Assembly (NCBI GenBank): GCA_963782255.1
Contig: CAWAIS010000001.1
Location: 3,782,001 to 3,846,000 of the forward strand
Source: Roseiarcus sp963782255
Lineage (GTDB): Bacteria; Pseudomonadota; Alphaproteobacteria; Rhizobiales; Beijerinckiaceae
DNA length: 64,000 nucleotides
Reading direction: 5' to 3'
Shown: in pieces, positions 7,763-15,856 of the stretch
Numbering within the stretch: the first letter of the stretch is position 1
Layout of the letters: each line of letters begins with the position of its first letter
Translations under genes and position numbers: made by a program
Notes under the pieces: generated by a model
What the model was told of the DNA's origin: nothing
Database searches by the model: none
The model's input: only the letters and a program-made list of their open reading frames with translations

Positions 7763-8128
7763 TTAATCCGAACCCCGCGTCAGGGAGGCTCTCAACGCCT
7801 CTTTGAGCGAGGCTACGGACAGATCGGACAGAATCTCGCGTCGACCTGGCGATTCATACAGCCGGGCGGATTGTCCGTTGCGCGTGAGCGCTAGGATCCG
7901 GGCCAGCGAACTCGCCTTCAACAGCAGCGGATCCACGGCCTCGACTTCGCTTTCGCCGAGGCCGAGCAGCACGATATCGGGCGCGTATTCGCGGATCCTC
8001 GCCGCCAGGTGCTCTCGACTGGCGAGCGCCTCCACCACGTCGACGGGGATTTCCGGCGCCAGCACGCCTGTCACTAGTTCCCGCAGGAACGGGGACAGCG
8101 CCACCACAAGCATCCGAAAAGCTGCCAC
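7763..8128 (-). CDS. degenerate receiver-domain (pseudo-receiver) protein
   Basis: A 121-residue stand-alone protein with the alternating beta/alpha pattern of a CheY-like receiver: FRMLVVALSPFLRELVTGVL, then YAPDIVLLGLGESEVEAVDP, then ARILALTRNG. The phosphoacceptor Asp expected after LL is Gly (DIVLLGLG), and the acidic pair after strand 1 is missing. Phosphorylation is therefore unlikely; it may be a protein-binding pseudo-receiver. The start is GTG at 8128 or ATG at 8113. It lies downstream of, and on the same strand as, the LuxR-type regulator, 96 bases apart, and both lie upstream of the eCIS operon. Confidence 0.6.
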   Translation of the reverse strand: MAAFRMLVVALSPFLRELVTGVLAPEIPVDVVEALASREHLAARIREYAPDIVLLGLGESEVEAVDPLLLKASSLARILALTRNGQSARLYESPGRREILSDLSVASLKEALRASLTRGSD

Positions 8129-8224
8129 TCTCGTTTCCCGCTCGGGACTATAAGGCGCTGCATTATCGCCCCGGCGGGCGCGCGCCGATATTATTCCGAA
8201 GGTGGAGAGAGGATTGATCGGCCA

Positions 8225-8890
8225 TTAAAAATCCGGCGTCCGCCTCCAATTCGCGGCCTGGCCTCGCCGCTTCAGGTTCAACTTGTTCAGGACATTGTGA
8301 ACGTGGGATTTCGTCGTCGCCACCCCGATGTTGAGACGTCTGGAGATTTCCTTGTTGCTGAGCCCCGCTCTGATCAGACTGACGATCTCAAGCTCGCGCC
8401 GCGTTAGCTTCGCGAGCGAGGATTTCTGTCCGTCAGGCCCGGCCGCCGCAGCAATGTGCCGAATCAGGCCCGCGGACAACAATGCCGAGCAGGCCTGCCG
8501 GCCTGCCTCGATGTCGGTCAAGAGCGTATTCAGGTCGGCCAAGGCCGCGCTACTGGGAATGAACCCGGCGACGCCAGCCTCGGCCCATTCGACAACTGAT
8601 TCAACCAACTCGCTCACGGCGAAGACCACGACCCGCGGCTTCGCCATCGTCTCTCCCAAATGGCGCGCCAGGGCGATCCCGTCGCGAACCGCCGCGTCCA
8701 GGAGCACCATATCGGGCCGCAGTTCGTGGCTCAGGCTCAGAATCTCCTCGCTGCTTTGGGCATGGCTCACCACCACCACGGCGGGGTTGCGCCGCAAGAT
8801 TTCCGCTAGACTTTCACGTATAAACCTAACCTCCGACGCGATAATCAACCGCGCGGGCGCGACATCATCGCGCGCATCATCGATATGCAT
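8225..8890 (-). CDS. LuxR/NarL-type response regulator
   Basis: A 221-residue protein with a receiver domain (about residues 12-130) and a C-terminal LuxR-type helix-turn-helix (about 160-215: LTRRELEIVSLIRAGLSNKE then SHVHNVLNKL). The likely phosphoacceptor is Asp65 (RPDMVLLDAAVRDG). The conserved Lys near the end of the receiver is absent (GFIPSSAAL) and only one acidic residue follows strand 1, so the switch may be atypical. I chose the ATG at 8890 (GGGGGCG upstream) over one 48 bases earlier. Its place just upstream of the eCIS genes makes it a candidate regulator of them. Confidence 0.8.
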   Translation of the reverse strand: MHIDDARDDVAPARLIIASEVRFIRESLAEILRRNPAVVVVSHAQSSEEILSLSHELRPDMVLLDAAVRDGIALARHLGETMAKPRVVVFAVSELVESVVEWAEAGVAGFIPSSAALADLNTLLTDIEAGRQACSALLSAGLIRHIAAAAGPDGQKSSLAKLTRRELEIVSLIRAGLSNKEISRRLNIGVATTKSHVHNVLNKLNLKRRGQAANWRRTPDF

Positions 8891-8953
8891 GTCGCGCCCC
8901 CGGAGCTCGGATCGCGGCACCCAGATTTTATCACACATCTGCGGGAGGGGCGC

Positions 8954-8969
8954 TGTGATCTAGATCACA
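8954..8969. promoter_or_regulatory. perfect CRP/FNR-type palindrome
   Basis: TGTGATCTAGATCACA is a perfect 16-base palindrome that matches the CRP consensus TGTGA-N6-TCACA exactly. It lies 64 bases upstream of the chosen ATG of the LuxR-type regulator and in the correct region to control its transcription. A CRP/FNR-family regulator is the likely binder; which member cannot be told from sequence. Confidence 0.6.
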
Positions 8970-9060
8970 CAACCGGCTGCGTGTCCACGACAAGCCGCCG
9001 GGTGGGGGTCGCGAAGGCGGACAAATGCCTCGCCTGAGGAAGAGCTGTTGTCGCAGGTCG

Positions 9061-9208
9061 GGCGGGGTCGGATTGCGCGCTTTGGACGTCCGCACTGCGG
9101 GTGGGGATGACCTGCGCGGCTGGGCCAGACTGGCGGCCAAGCCTCGGTACCGCTGCGCGACCTGCAGGAAGATATTCAACCCGCTAACCAGGACGCCGTC
9201 GGCCGGCG
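9061..9208 (+). pseudogene. remnant of IS1595-type transposase N-terminus (zinc ribbon)
   Basis: A short plus-strand stretch encodes GWARLAAKPRYRCATCRKIF followed by NPLTRTP, the pattern of the second half of the zinc ribbon in IS1595/ISXO2-like transposases. The first Cys pair (CPHCG) can be seen just upstream only after a one-base frame change. No catalytic domain follows; the sequence runs into the IS91 remnant. It is a decayed fragment and the family call is tentative. Confidence 0.35.
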
Positions 9209-9289
9209 TGCATCAAGAGGTCGCTGGCCTGACCAGACGCCGCCGCTGATCGCTGGGCGAGACGGTCGCAAAGGCCGCGGAACGTTGCA

Positions 9290-9597
9290 AGGCGGCCTGC
9301 ACCACCGAGTCCCGTTGGAGACATCGGTTCCTGTCCGCGCTCAATCTCGACGAGCCGCTGTGCCTGGGTCGCCGCCGCGAGCAATTGCCGAGCGCGCTCG
9401 ATGTTGTCCGCCCGGAGCGCGCCGGCGAAGAGGCCGTAGTGTCGGATGCGGTGAAAGCCGCTCGGCAGCACGTGCAGGAGAAAGCGGCGGATGAACTCGC
9501 CGGCGTCGAGCGTCATGGTCTTGAGCCGGTCGCGGCCGTCGACCCGATAGTCCTTCCACTTGAAGGTGACGCCCTTCTCGCTGAGGGCGATGAGGCG
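9290..9597 (-). pseudogene. IS91-family transposase, C-terminal fragment (copy A)
   Basis: The minus strand encodes LSEKGVTFKWKDYRVDGRDR, EFIRRFLLHVLPSGFHRIRH and YGLFAGALRADNIERARQLL. This closely matches the same part of the IS91 transposase at 13267-15856. The N-terminal two thirds, including the zinc cluster and catalytic tyrosines, are absent: the fragment is fused at about 9597 to an IS481-type sequence. With the truncated recombinase start at 10290-10382 it looks like the two ends of one old IS91 copy in minus orientation. Confidence 0.75.
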
Positions 9598-10178
9598 ACC
9601 TTGGCGTAGGTGTCGATGAAGGTCTGCTGGTAGATGCGGCCAACCCCCTTCATGTTGCCGACGTAGAACGTATCCTGGGCGCCGCAATAGCCCGGACATT
9701 CGCTCTCGAACTCGCCATGCGCCTCCTTTTCGCTCTTGGCCTTCTCCAGCGCGGCCAGCTGGCTTTCGGTCAGAACCAGGCCTTCCTGGGCGACCTTGGC
9801 TTCGAGCGCCTTGAGCCGTTTCTTCATGGTTTCAAGATCATGACGCTGCCAGACGCCGCGAACGCCGGCCGGAGAAATAGAGTGGCCGAGTTTGCGAAGC
9901 TCGTTGGCGATACGGATTTGGCCATAAGCCGGCTGGTCCAGCGAAAGCTCGACGATGATCGCCTCGACCTCGGGCGGCGTGCGGTTCTTCAGGATCGGCT
10001 TTCGCCGCGTCAGTTCCTGCAGCGCCAATTCGCCCCCGGCGTCGTAAAGTTCCTTGAAACGATAAAAGCTGTCGCGGCTATAGCCCATCATTTTGCAGGC
10101 CTGGCTGACGTTGCCGAGCTGCTTGGCCAACTCCAGCAACCCAACCTTGGCGCGGATAATCTTCTGTTCCTTGGTCAT
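9598..10178 (-). pseudogene. IS481-type transposase, N-terminal half
   Basis: Starts MTKEQKIIRAKVGLLELAKQ at 10178 and carries a helix-turn-helix (GNVSQACKMMGYSRDSFYRF), a PAYGQIRIANELRKLGHSIS segment and the start of the DDE core (GAQDTFYVGNMKGVGRIYQQ). It then breaks off after TFIDTYAKVA and fuses out of frame to the IS91 fragment. The missing half holds most of the catalytic residues, so it is inactive. The overlapping chimeric ORFs across 9513-9699 are an effect of this fusion. Confidence 0.8.
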
Positions 10179-10289
10179 CGTAGGTGTCCTCTCGAAACGC
10201 CGAGGCCAGGCGCTGCGAACCCCGACCACTCCGCGCCCGGCCTCGGCTTCCGCCTCAGCTATGACACCAACTGTCAGATTAAGTCTTAA

Positions 10290-10382
10290 CTACTGCACCT
10301 TCTGCACTTTCTCGCCGTAGCGGCGCGCCGTCAGATCATCGATCAAGCGCTGACGCAGCGGGTTGATGGGCTTGTCGGACAT
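10290..10382 (-). pseudogene. truncated tyrosine-recombinase start of IS91 copy A
   Basis: Thirty codons starting MSDKPINPLRQRLIDDLTAR match the start of the complete recombinase at 12381 with several substitutions, then hit a TAG stop after a short garbled segment. The upstream DNA (10383-10497) is an inverted, near-identical copy of the region before 12381. This marks the 5' end of a second, related but not identical IS91-like element in minus orientation. Confidence 0.75.
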
Positions 10383-10497
10383 CGCGAAAGCTCCTGTCTC
10401 CCATGGGGTTGAACCCCATGATTCTGAGACAGTCCTGGCCTCGTCCGACCCAGCTTCCCGCGCTGCCCTCGCCGCAGCTACCGCGCGAGCGGTTTAG
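10382..10497. repeat. IS91 terminal repeat, inverted copy
   Basis: Reverse complement of 12266-12381. It contains a terminal hairpin (CATGGGG, five-base loop, CCCCATG) at 10402-10420. Together the two copies form inverted repeats of about 116 bp that bracket the IS110-type element between them. Homology stops sharply at 10497/12266. Confidence 0.8.
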
Positions 10498-10561
10498 ATT
10501 CTATGGGCGCGCGGCGGGCGTTGGCGCCTTCGTCGCGGCAACCAAACGATGGAGCGCCCCT

Positions 10562-11725
10562 ATGTCAAAGCAGAACGACTTGAGCAAATGCGTCGTCGCG
10601 CTCGAGCAAGACGCGACATTGATCGCCGTGGTCGAGATGGGCCAGTCGAGTTGGCTGGTCGCGGGCATCGTGCCGGGACTCGATCGCTATCCCTTGAAGA
10701 AACTTAGCCCAGACCGCGACGCGCTGCTACAGCTTCTGCATCGCTGGCGCAACGAAGCGGCGAAGCGCGGCCACGCGATCGACCGGATCGCCGTTGCCTA
10801 CGAGGCAGGCCGCGATGGCTTCTGGCTGGCGCGCTGGCTGCGTTCCCAATCCATCGAAGCCTATGTGATCCACCCGTCGAGCGTCCCGGTGTCGCGCGAG
10901 CACCGAAGGGTGAAGACGGATCGGCTCGACACAGAGCTCCTCAAGCGCGCCTTCCTCGGCTGGCTGCGCGGCGAACCGAAGCATTGCAGCATGGCGGCCA
11001 TCCCCGCGCTCGAGGACGAGGATGCGAGACGACCCAGCCGCGAGCGTCAGGTCCTGGTCGGAGAGCGCACACGCATCGTCAACCGCCTGAAGGCCAATCT
11101 CGCCCGGCTCGGCATTCGCGGCTTCCGGCCCAATCTCGCTCGGGCGCCAAGCCAGCTTGAAGCCCTGCGCACGCCGGAGGGCGTCGCCATACCTACGAAC
11201 ACGTTGGCCGAGATGCGGCGCGACCTGGACCGCCTGCGCTTCGTCAAGCAGTAGATCAAGGAGATCGAGAAGACCCGCACCGAGCGTCTGGCGAAGACGC
11301 CAGACGAGCCACGCCATGCGTCGGCGCATGTCCTTACACGCGTGGTCGGCGTCGGCGTCGAGTCCGCGGACATGCTTATCCAGGAGGTGTTCTCGCGGGA
11401 GATCCGGGACCGTAGGGCACTGGCGCGCTATGCCGGGCTCACCGGAGCTCCAGACGAGAGCGGGCAAAGACGGCGCGAGCGGGGACTCGCCAAAGCAGGC
11501 AACGCTCGGGTGCGCCGCGGGATGATCGAACTCGCCTGGGGTCATCTGGTGCACCAGAAGGGCAGCCCGCTCAGCGCATGGTATCGGAGGCGAACGTCGG
11601 ACTCACGGCGGGGCGTGCGCAAGACAATGATCGTCGCGCTCGCGCGCAAGCTCCTCATCGCGCTGTGGCGGCTCGCCACGACCGGCGAAGCGCCGGAAGG
11701 TCTGCTGCTTCGCCCGGCAGCGTAG
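10562..11725 (+). pseudogene. IS110-family transposase with in-frame amber stop
   Basis: A 388-codon frame broken by a TAG at 11252-11254 that is otherwise fully open on both sides. The N-terminal part (to residue 230) carries the RuvC-like DEDD region (GRDGFWLARWLRSQSIEAYV, RRVKTDRLDTELLKRAFLGW). The C-terminal part has the serine-transposase-type block (VVGVGVESADML, LARYAGLTGAPDESGQRR, AGNARVRRGMIELAW). IS110 enzymes recombine DNA guided by an RNA from the element's own ends. A single amber codon could mean recent inactivation, a sequencing error, or readthrough. It sits between the inverted IS91 ends. Confidence 0.8.
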
Positions 11726-12265
11726 CCACAACGGAGTTGCTGCAGGCGAGCGTCACGACGGTGCCCGACCTGTAGACGACGGCCCGAGGCGGCGGCAACC
11801 CGACATGGACTATGGCCTTCGCGCCGCGGTTTAGAATGGGCCCGCCCCTCGGAGCTTTGCCGCCGATGCGCATGACTGCATCATGGTGCGACCTTCGTGG
11901 TCGGCCGAATACAAGTTCGTGACGCGCGACGCGCGCCCAATGGCGAGCTCCCCTCGGTATCGTCGCCGCTGTCGAAACTGAACTGAACGAGCGGGACACA
12001 CCCGTGTCGCCCGACTGAGGAAGCTTGACGCTGTGCTCGGGCCCCTCAAGGCAAGTCGCTCCGCGATGGCCTTCGGCCACCCTTGACGGCCACTGCGCGC
12101 AGTGTCCGAAGGAAAGTCAGGTCGGGACGAGGAGATGTCGCGGGCCAATCGAACAAGGAGATGCTCGCTATCGCCACCCTTGACAGCAATCGCCCCATAC
12201 AAGTCCAAGGGCGGGAAGCGGGCCTACGGTCGTCGCCCAGGGAACGTCGCGAATCGACGTAGGGA
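11726..12265 (+). other. 540-bp noncoding end of the IS110-type element
   Basis: No supported CDS. The stretch follows the IS110 transposase and reaches the IS91 terminal repeat. It contains several short repeated motifs (CACCCTTGAC near 12088 and 12175; GTCGGGACGAGG). In IS110-family elements the noncoding end carries the guide (bridge/seek) RNA, so this region is where it would be searched for. I see no unambiguous RNA fold by eye. Confidence 0.4.
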
Positions 12266-12381
12266 CTAAACCGCTCGCGCGGTAGCTGCGGCGAGGGCAG
12301 CGCGGGAAGCTGGGTCGGACGAGGCCAGGACTGTCTCAGAATCATGGGGTTCAACCCCATGGGAGACAGGAGCTTTCGCGA
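12266..12381. repeat. IS91 terminal repeat with hairpin (copy B)
   Basis: Direct partner of the inverted copy at 10382-10497. The hairpin CATGGGG / CCCCATG occupies 12343-12361, 20 bases before the recombinase ATG, followed by GGGAGACAGGAGC, which also serves as the ribosome-binding region. It marks the left end of the IS91-like element that carries the recombinase and HUH transposase genes. Confidence 0.75.
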
Positions 12382-13256
12382 TGTCCGACAAGCCCATCAA
12401 CCCGCTGCGTCAGCGCATGATCGACGACATGACGGCGCGTCGGTTCAAGGAGAAGGTGCAGAAGGACTACGTCCGGCACGTCAGGACCTTTACGGCCTTC
12501 CTGGGCCGGTCGCCCGATACGGCGACGAAGGAGGACCTTCGCCGCTTTCAGTTGCATCTGGCGCAGCAGCAGATCAGCCCAGGTTCGATCAACGCCGCCG
12601 TCACCGCGCTTCGGTTCTTCTTCACCGTGACGCTCGAACGGCCAGACCTCGTTCGTCCTCTGACGATCGTGAACAAGCCGCGCAGGGCGCCGGTCGTGCT
12701 CAGCCAGGAAGAGGTCGCGCTCCTGCTCGAAGCCGCGCCGGGCCTGAAGTACAAGGCCGCGCTCAGCGTCGCCTACGGCGCGGGCCTGCGCGTGTCCGAG
12801 GTCGCGCACCTGAAGGTGTCCGACATCGACAGCCAGCGCATGACGCTTCGGGTCGAGCAGGGCAAAGGGCAGCGGGACCGTTATGTGATGCTGTCGCCGC
12901 AACTGCTCGAACTGTTGCGCGCATGGTGGAAGGCGGCGCGGCCGCGGGCCTGGCTGTTCCCCGGCCAAAACCCGGTCAACCCGATCACCGCCCGTCAGCT
13001 CAATCGCGCCGTCACCGCCGCCAAAGACCTGGCCGGCATCTCCAAGCGCGTGTCGCCGCATACGCTGCGGCACAGCTTCGCCACCCATCTGCTCGAGCAG
13101 GACGTCGACATTCGGGTGATCCAGGTGTTGCTCGGCCACGCCAAGCTCGAGACGACCGCGCTCTACACCCAGGTCGCGGTCAACACGATCCGCGACGTCA
13201 AGAGCCCGCTCGAGCGGCTCGGCGTCAACCTGGCGAAGCGAAAGCCGGCCGACTGA
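12381..13256 (+). CDS. XerC/D-like tyrosine recombinase of an IS91-like element
   Basis: A complete 291-residue tyrosine recombinase. It has an N-terminal SAM-like DNA-binding domain (about 5-95) and a catalytic domain with all active-site residues visible: Arg137 (GLRVSEV), Lys162, His227 and Arg230 (HTLRHSFATH), His253 (LLGHAKLETT) and the nucleophile Tyr262 (ALYTQV). Such recombinases are carried as accessory genes by some IS91-family elements just before the Y2 transposase, probably resolving circular or dimeric intermediates. The IS91 transposase starts 10 bases downstream, so the two are translated from one transcript. Unlike its neighbours this gene is intact. Confidence 0.9.
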   Translation: MSDKPINPLRQRMIDDMTARRFKEKVQKDYVRHVRTFTAFLGRSPDTATKEDLRRFQLHLAQQQISPGSINAAVTALRFFFTVTLERPDLVRPLTIVNKPRRAPVVLSQEEVALLLEAAPGLKYKAALSVAYGAGLRVSEVAHLKVSDIDSQRMTLRVEQGKGQRDRYVMLSPQLLELLRAWWKAARPRAWLFPGQNPVNPITARQLNRAVTAAKDLAGISKRVSPHTLRHSFATHLLEQDVDIRVIQVLLGHAKLETTALYTQVAVNTIRDVKSPLERLGVNLAKRKPAD

Positions 13257-13266
13257 CCGCGGCCGC

Positions 13267-14244
13267 ATGGCGCGGCCACCGGGTCACCACCTGGAGGTCG
13301 CCGACGTCTTTCGCGCCCACGGGGCGGCGTGGCGAATGGCCAACGCCGGTCACGTGAGCCTCGACCAGTTGAAGGTCATGTCGGCGATCGAGACCTGTCG
13401 CACAGCCGCGCTCGGCGGACACGTCGAGCGCTGCGAGGACTGTGCGCACGAACGGATCTCCTACAATTCCTGCCGCAATCGCCACTGCCCGAAGTGCCAG
13501 GCGGCCGCGGCGAGGGAATGGCTCGAAGACCGCGAGGCCGAACTCCTGCCGGTTCCCTATTACCACGTCGTCTTCACCCTGCCGGCGTCGATCGGCGCCG
13601 TCGCGTTCCAGAACAAGTCCCCCGTCTACGACCTCCTGTTCAGGACCGCCGCCCAGACGCTGACCACGATCGCGGCCGACCCGAAGCATCTGGGCGCGCG
13701 CATCGGCCTGACCGCCGTACTGCACACCTGGGGCTCGGCGCTGACCCACCATCCGCACGTCCACGTCATCGTTCCCGGCGGCGGCCTGTCGCTGGACGGA
13801 TCGCGCTGGATCGCCTGCAAGCCCGGCTTCTTCCTGCCCGTGCGGATGCTGTCGCGTCTCTTCCGCCGGCTCTTCCTCGAAGGGCTCGCAGCCCTGCATG
13901 CGGCCGGACGCCTCGTCTTCCTCGGCGACCTCGCGCGGCTCGCCGACAAAGCCGCCTTCGACGCCGTCCTCGCGCCGCTGCGCCGATCGGAATGGATCGT
14001 CTATGCCAAGAGGCCGTTCGCCGGGCCGAAGGCCGTGCTCGCCTATCTCGCCCGCTACACCCACCGCGTCGCGATCTCGAACTCCAGGCTCATGGAGCTG
14101 GACGACAAGGGCGTCACATTCAAGTGGAAGGACTATCGGGTCGAAGGCCGCGACCGGTTCAAGACCATGACGCTCGCGGCCCACGAGTTCATCCGCCGCT
14201 TTCTCCTGCACGTGCTGCCGAGCGGCTTCCACCGCATCCGACAT
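13267..14244 (+). pseudogene. IS91-family HUH (Y2) transposase, 5' part, interrupted by IS1111
   Basis: Residues 1-326 of an IS91 transposase. The N-terminal zinc cluster (CEDCAHERISYNSCRNRHCP then KCQ), the HUH-type HHPHVHVIVPGGG motif and the paired tyrosines Y260 and Y264 (AYLARYTHR) are intact. At FHRIRH the frame runs into the left end of an IS1111-type element; the last residues of the open frame beyond 14244 belong to that element. The 3' part resumes at 15611. IS91 enzymes move DNA by rolling-circle transposition. Because of the insertion this copy cannot make a full protein. Confidence 0.9.
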
Positions 14245-14258
14245 ATGTGGACGGCCTC

Positions 14259-14509
14259 TTGGCAAGTGGTTTTCGACGCTCTGATCGCTTTGGTCGGCTG
14301 CGGTCATATGTCCGGCCTGTTGGTGCGGTATAGGACCGCTGGCCCTGATGATATTCGACAGTCCTGGTCCCTATCACTACGGCGAGCTCGGGGCTCGTGG
14401 CGGATGTCAGGGTGTCCTGGGCTTTCGTTGCGACCGTGTCGTTCATCACGTCGTTGCGCTTGCCAATCTCTTCGAAACTGAAACGTCTATCTTGGAGAGC
14501 TCTTTGTCG
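14259..14509 (-). ncRNA. candidate guide (bridge/seek) RNA region of the IS1111 element
   Basis: This 251-bp stretch between the transposase stop and the element end has no CDS on either strand beyond chance. In IS1111-type elements the noncoding end downstream of the transposase is known to encode the RNA that pairs with donor and target DNA. The assignment follows from element layout only; I could not fold the sequence or place loop boundaries. Confidence 0.4.
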
Positions 14510-15535
14510 TCAGGCCTTCGTGTAAAGTTCGGTTCGGAAGGCTTCGCCGGTCGACATCATCGCCCAGGCGATTCTGGCCAGCTTGTTGGCCAGGGCGACG
14601 GCGACGACGCGCTCGGGCTTCCTGGCCCTCATGGCGACGATCCATTCGGCCAGGGCGCCTTTGTATTTATGGGCCACGCGCAAAACCGACGTGCATCCCA
14701 CGACCAGCATCTTGCGCAAATACCGGTTACCCTTTTTGGTGATAGCGCCGAGCTTGTCCTTGCCGCCGCTCGAGTGCTGGCTCGGAGTAATGCCCAGAGA
14801 CGCGCTGAAATCGCTTCCCGACCTGAAGACGCTGGGATCGGGATTGAAAGCGACCATCGCTGATGCGATCAGCGGGCCGAAGGCGGGGATCTCGTCCAGC
14901 AACCGGCTCGTCTGGTTCTTGCCGCTCGCCCGGGCGATCGTCTTCTCCAGATCGTCGATCTTTTCGTCGAGGCCGTCGCTGTGCGAAGCCAGCATCGCGG
15001 TTGCTTGCTTGGCCTCTTCGGGAAGGGTCTCGTCGGCTTGCGCGAGCGCCAGCAATTCCTTGACCCGGTGGATGCCCTTGGGCGCGATCAAGCCGAACTC
15101 CGAGAGATGACCGCGCAGCGCATTGACGGTCATGGTTCGCTGCTTGACCAGCAATTCCCGAGTCTTGTGCAGCATCAGCACGGCTTGCTGATCCGCGCTC
15201 TTGATCGGCACGAACCGCATCTCGGGCCGCGACATGGCCTCGCAGATCGCAGCCGCGTCGTTCGCATCGTTCTTGCCGCGCTTGACGTAGGGTTTCGTGT
15301 AAGCAGGAGGAATCAAGACCACTTCGTGCCCCAACGCCCGGATCTCCCGCGCCCAGTAATGGGACGATCCACAAGCCTCCATCCCGACGCGGCAGGGCGC
15401 CGCTTGGGCGAAGAAAGCAAGCACCTTACCTCGGCTCAATTTGCGCGTAACCGCAGGCGCACCCTCGCGCTCGATTGCATGCACCTGGAAAAAGTTCTTC
15501 GCCAGGTCGATCCCAATCCTGATAAAGGTCTTCAT
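14510..15535 (-). CDS. IS1111-type transposase (IS110 family)
   Basis: A 341-residue protein with intact family blocks: MKTFIRIGIDLAKNFFQVHA (first catalytic Asp in GIDLAK), VGMEACGSSHYWAREIRALG, RGKNDANDAAAICEA (the acidic DAND motif), and the C-terminal Tnp20 part with EIPAFGPLIASAM, SLGITPSQHSSGGKDKLGAI and KGNRYLRKMLV. It is an RNA-guided recombinase rather than a DDE enzyme. The ATG at 15535 fits the conserved N-terminus; the longer frame reads back into IS91. The gene appears complete and possibly active. Confidence 0.9.
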   Translation of the reverse strand: MKTFIRIGIDLAKNFFQVHAIEREGAPAVTRKLSRGKVLAFFAQAAPCRVGMEACGSSHYWAREIRALGHEVVLIPPAYTKPYVKRGKNDANDAAAICEAMSRPEMRFVPIKSADQQAVLMLHKTRELLVKQRTMTVNALRGHLSEFGLIAPKGIHRVKELLALAQADETLPEEAKQATAMLASHSDGLDEKIDDLEKTIARASGKNQTSRLLDEIPAFGPLIASAMVAFNPDPSVFRSGSDFSASLGITPSQHSSGGKDKLGAITKKGNRYLRKMLVVGCTSVLRVAHKYKGALAEWIVAMRARKPERVVAVALANKLARIAWAMMSTGEAFRTELYTKA

Positions 15536-15610
15536 GGACGGCTTCCCTATCCGCGACCTGCACCGGTCACGCCTTGGCACTTGATGCCGTTCGGGTGAGG
15601 CCGTCCACAT

Positions 15611-15856
15611 CATCACTACGGCCTCTTCGCCGGCGCGGTCCGAGCCAGCAACATCGAGCGCGTCCGCCAGGCGCTCGCCGCGCCCGAGGCTGCACCCGAG
15701 GGCTCGCACGCCGAGACCGACGGCCAGGCCGAAGCCGTTTCGCCGGCGCGGCGCTGCCCCTGCTGCGGCGGCCGGATGATCATTGTCGAGACGTTCGAAG
15801 GGCCGCGCCCCGCGCGATCGCCTTCCCCAAGCCGGATCAGGATCGACACGTCATGA
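15611..15856 (+). pseudogene. IS91-family transposase, 3' part after the IS1111 insertion
   Basis: The frame resumes with HYGLFAGAVRASNIERVRQA and ends in a Cys pair (RRCPCCGGRMIIVETFEG) and a TGA at 15854-15856. Joined to residues 1-326 upstream it completes a normal-length IS91 transposase of about 400 residues. The C-terminal CPCCGG is the usual zinc knuckle of this family. Confidence 0.85.

Larger units (their letters stand above)
14243..15613. mobile_element. IS1111-type (IS110 family) element inserted in IS91
   Basis: About 1.37 kb carrying one transposase gene on the minus strand. Inverted repeats ATGTGGACGGCCTC (14245-14258) and GAGGCCGTCCACAT (15597-15610) lie at the ends, as in the IS1111 group, whose repeats are subterminal. 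Removing the element restores the IS91 reading frame from FHRIRH to YGLFAG, as seen in copy A, with at most a 2-bp duplication (CA). The element looks complete. Confidence 0.85.

Noticed and set aside
7509..7766. 85-codon plus-strand ORF
   Set aside because: Arg/Ala-rich, no recognisable domain and no suitable ribosome-binding site.
12351..13268. 305-codon ORF antisense to the tyrosine recombinase
   Set aside because: The opposite strand encodes a protein with all catalytic residues; the antisense frame has none.
14348..14863. 171-codon plus-strand ORF across the IS1111 end
   Set aside because: Half is noncoding IS end and half antisense to the transposase; no family features.
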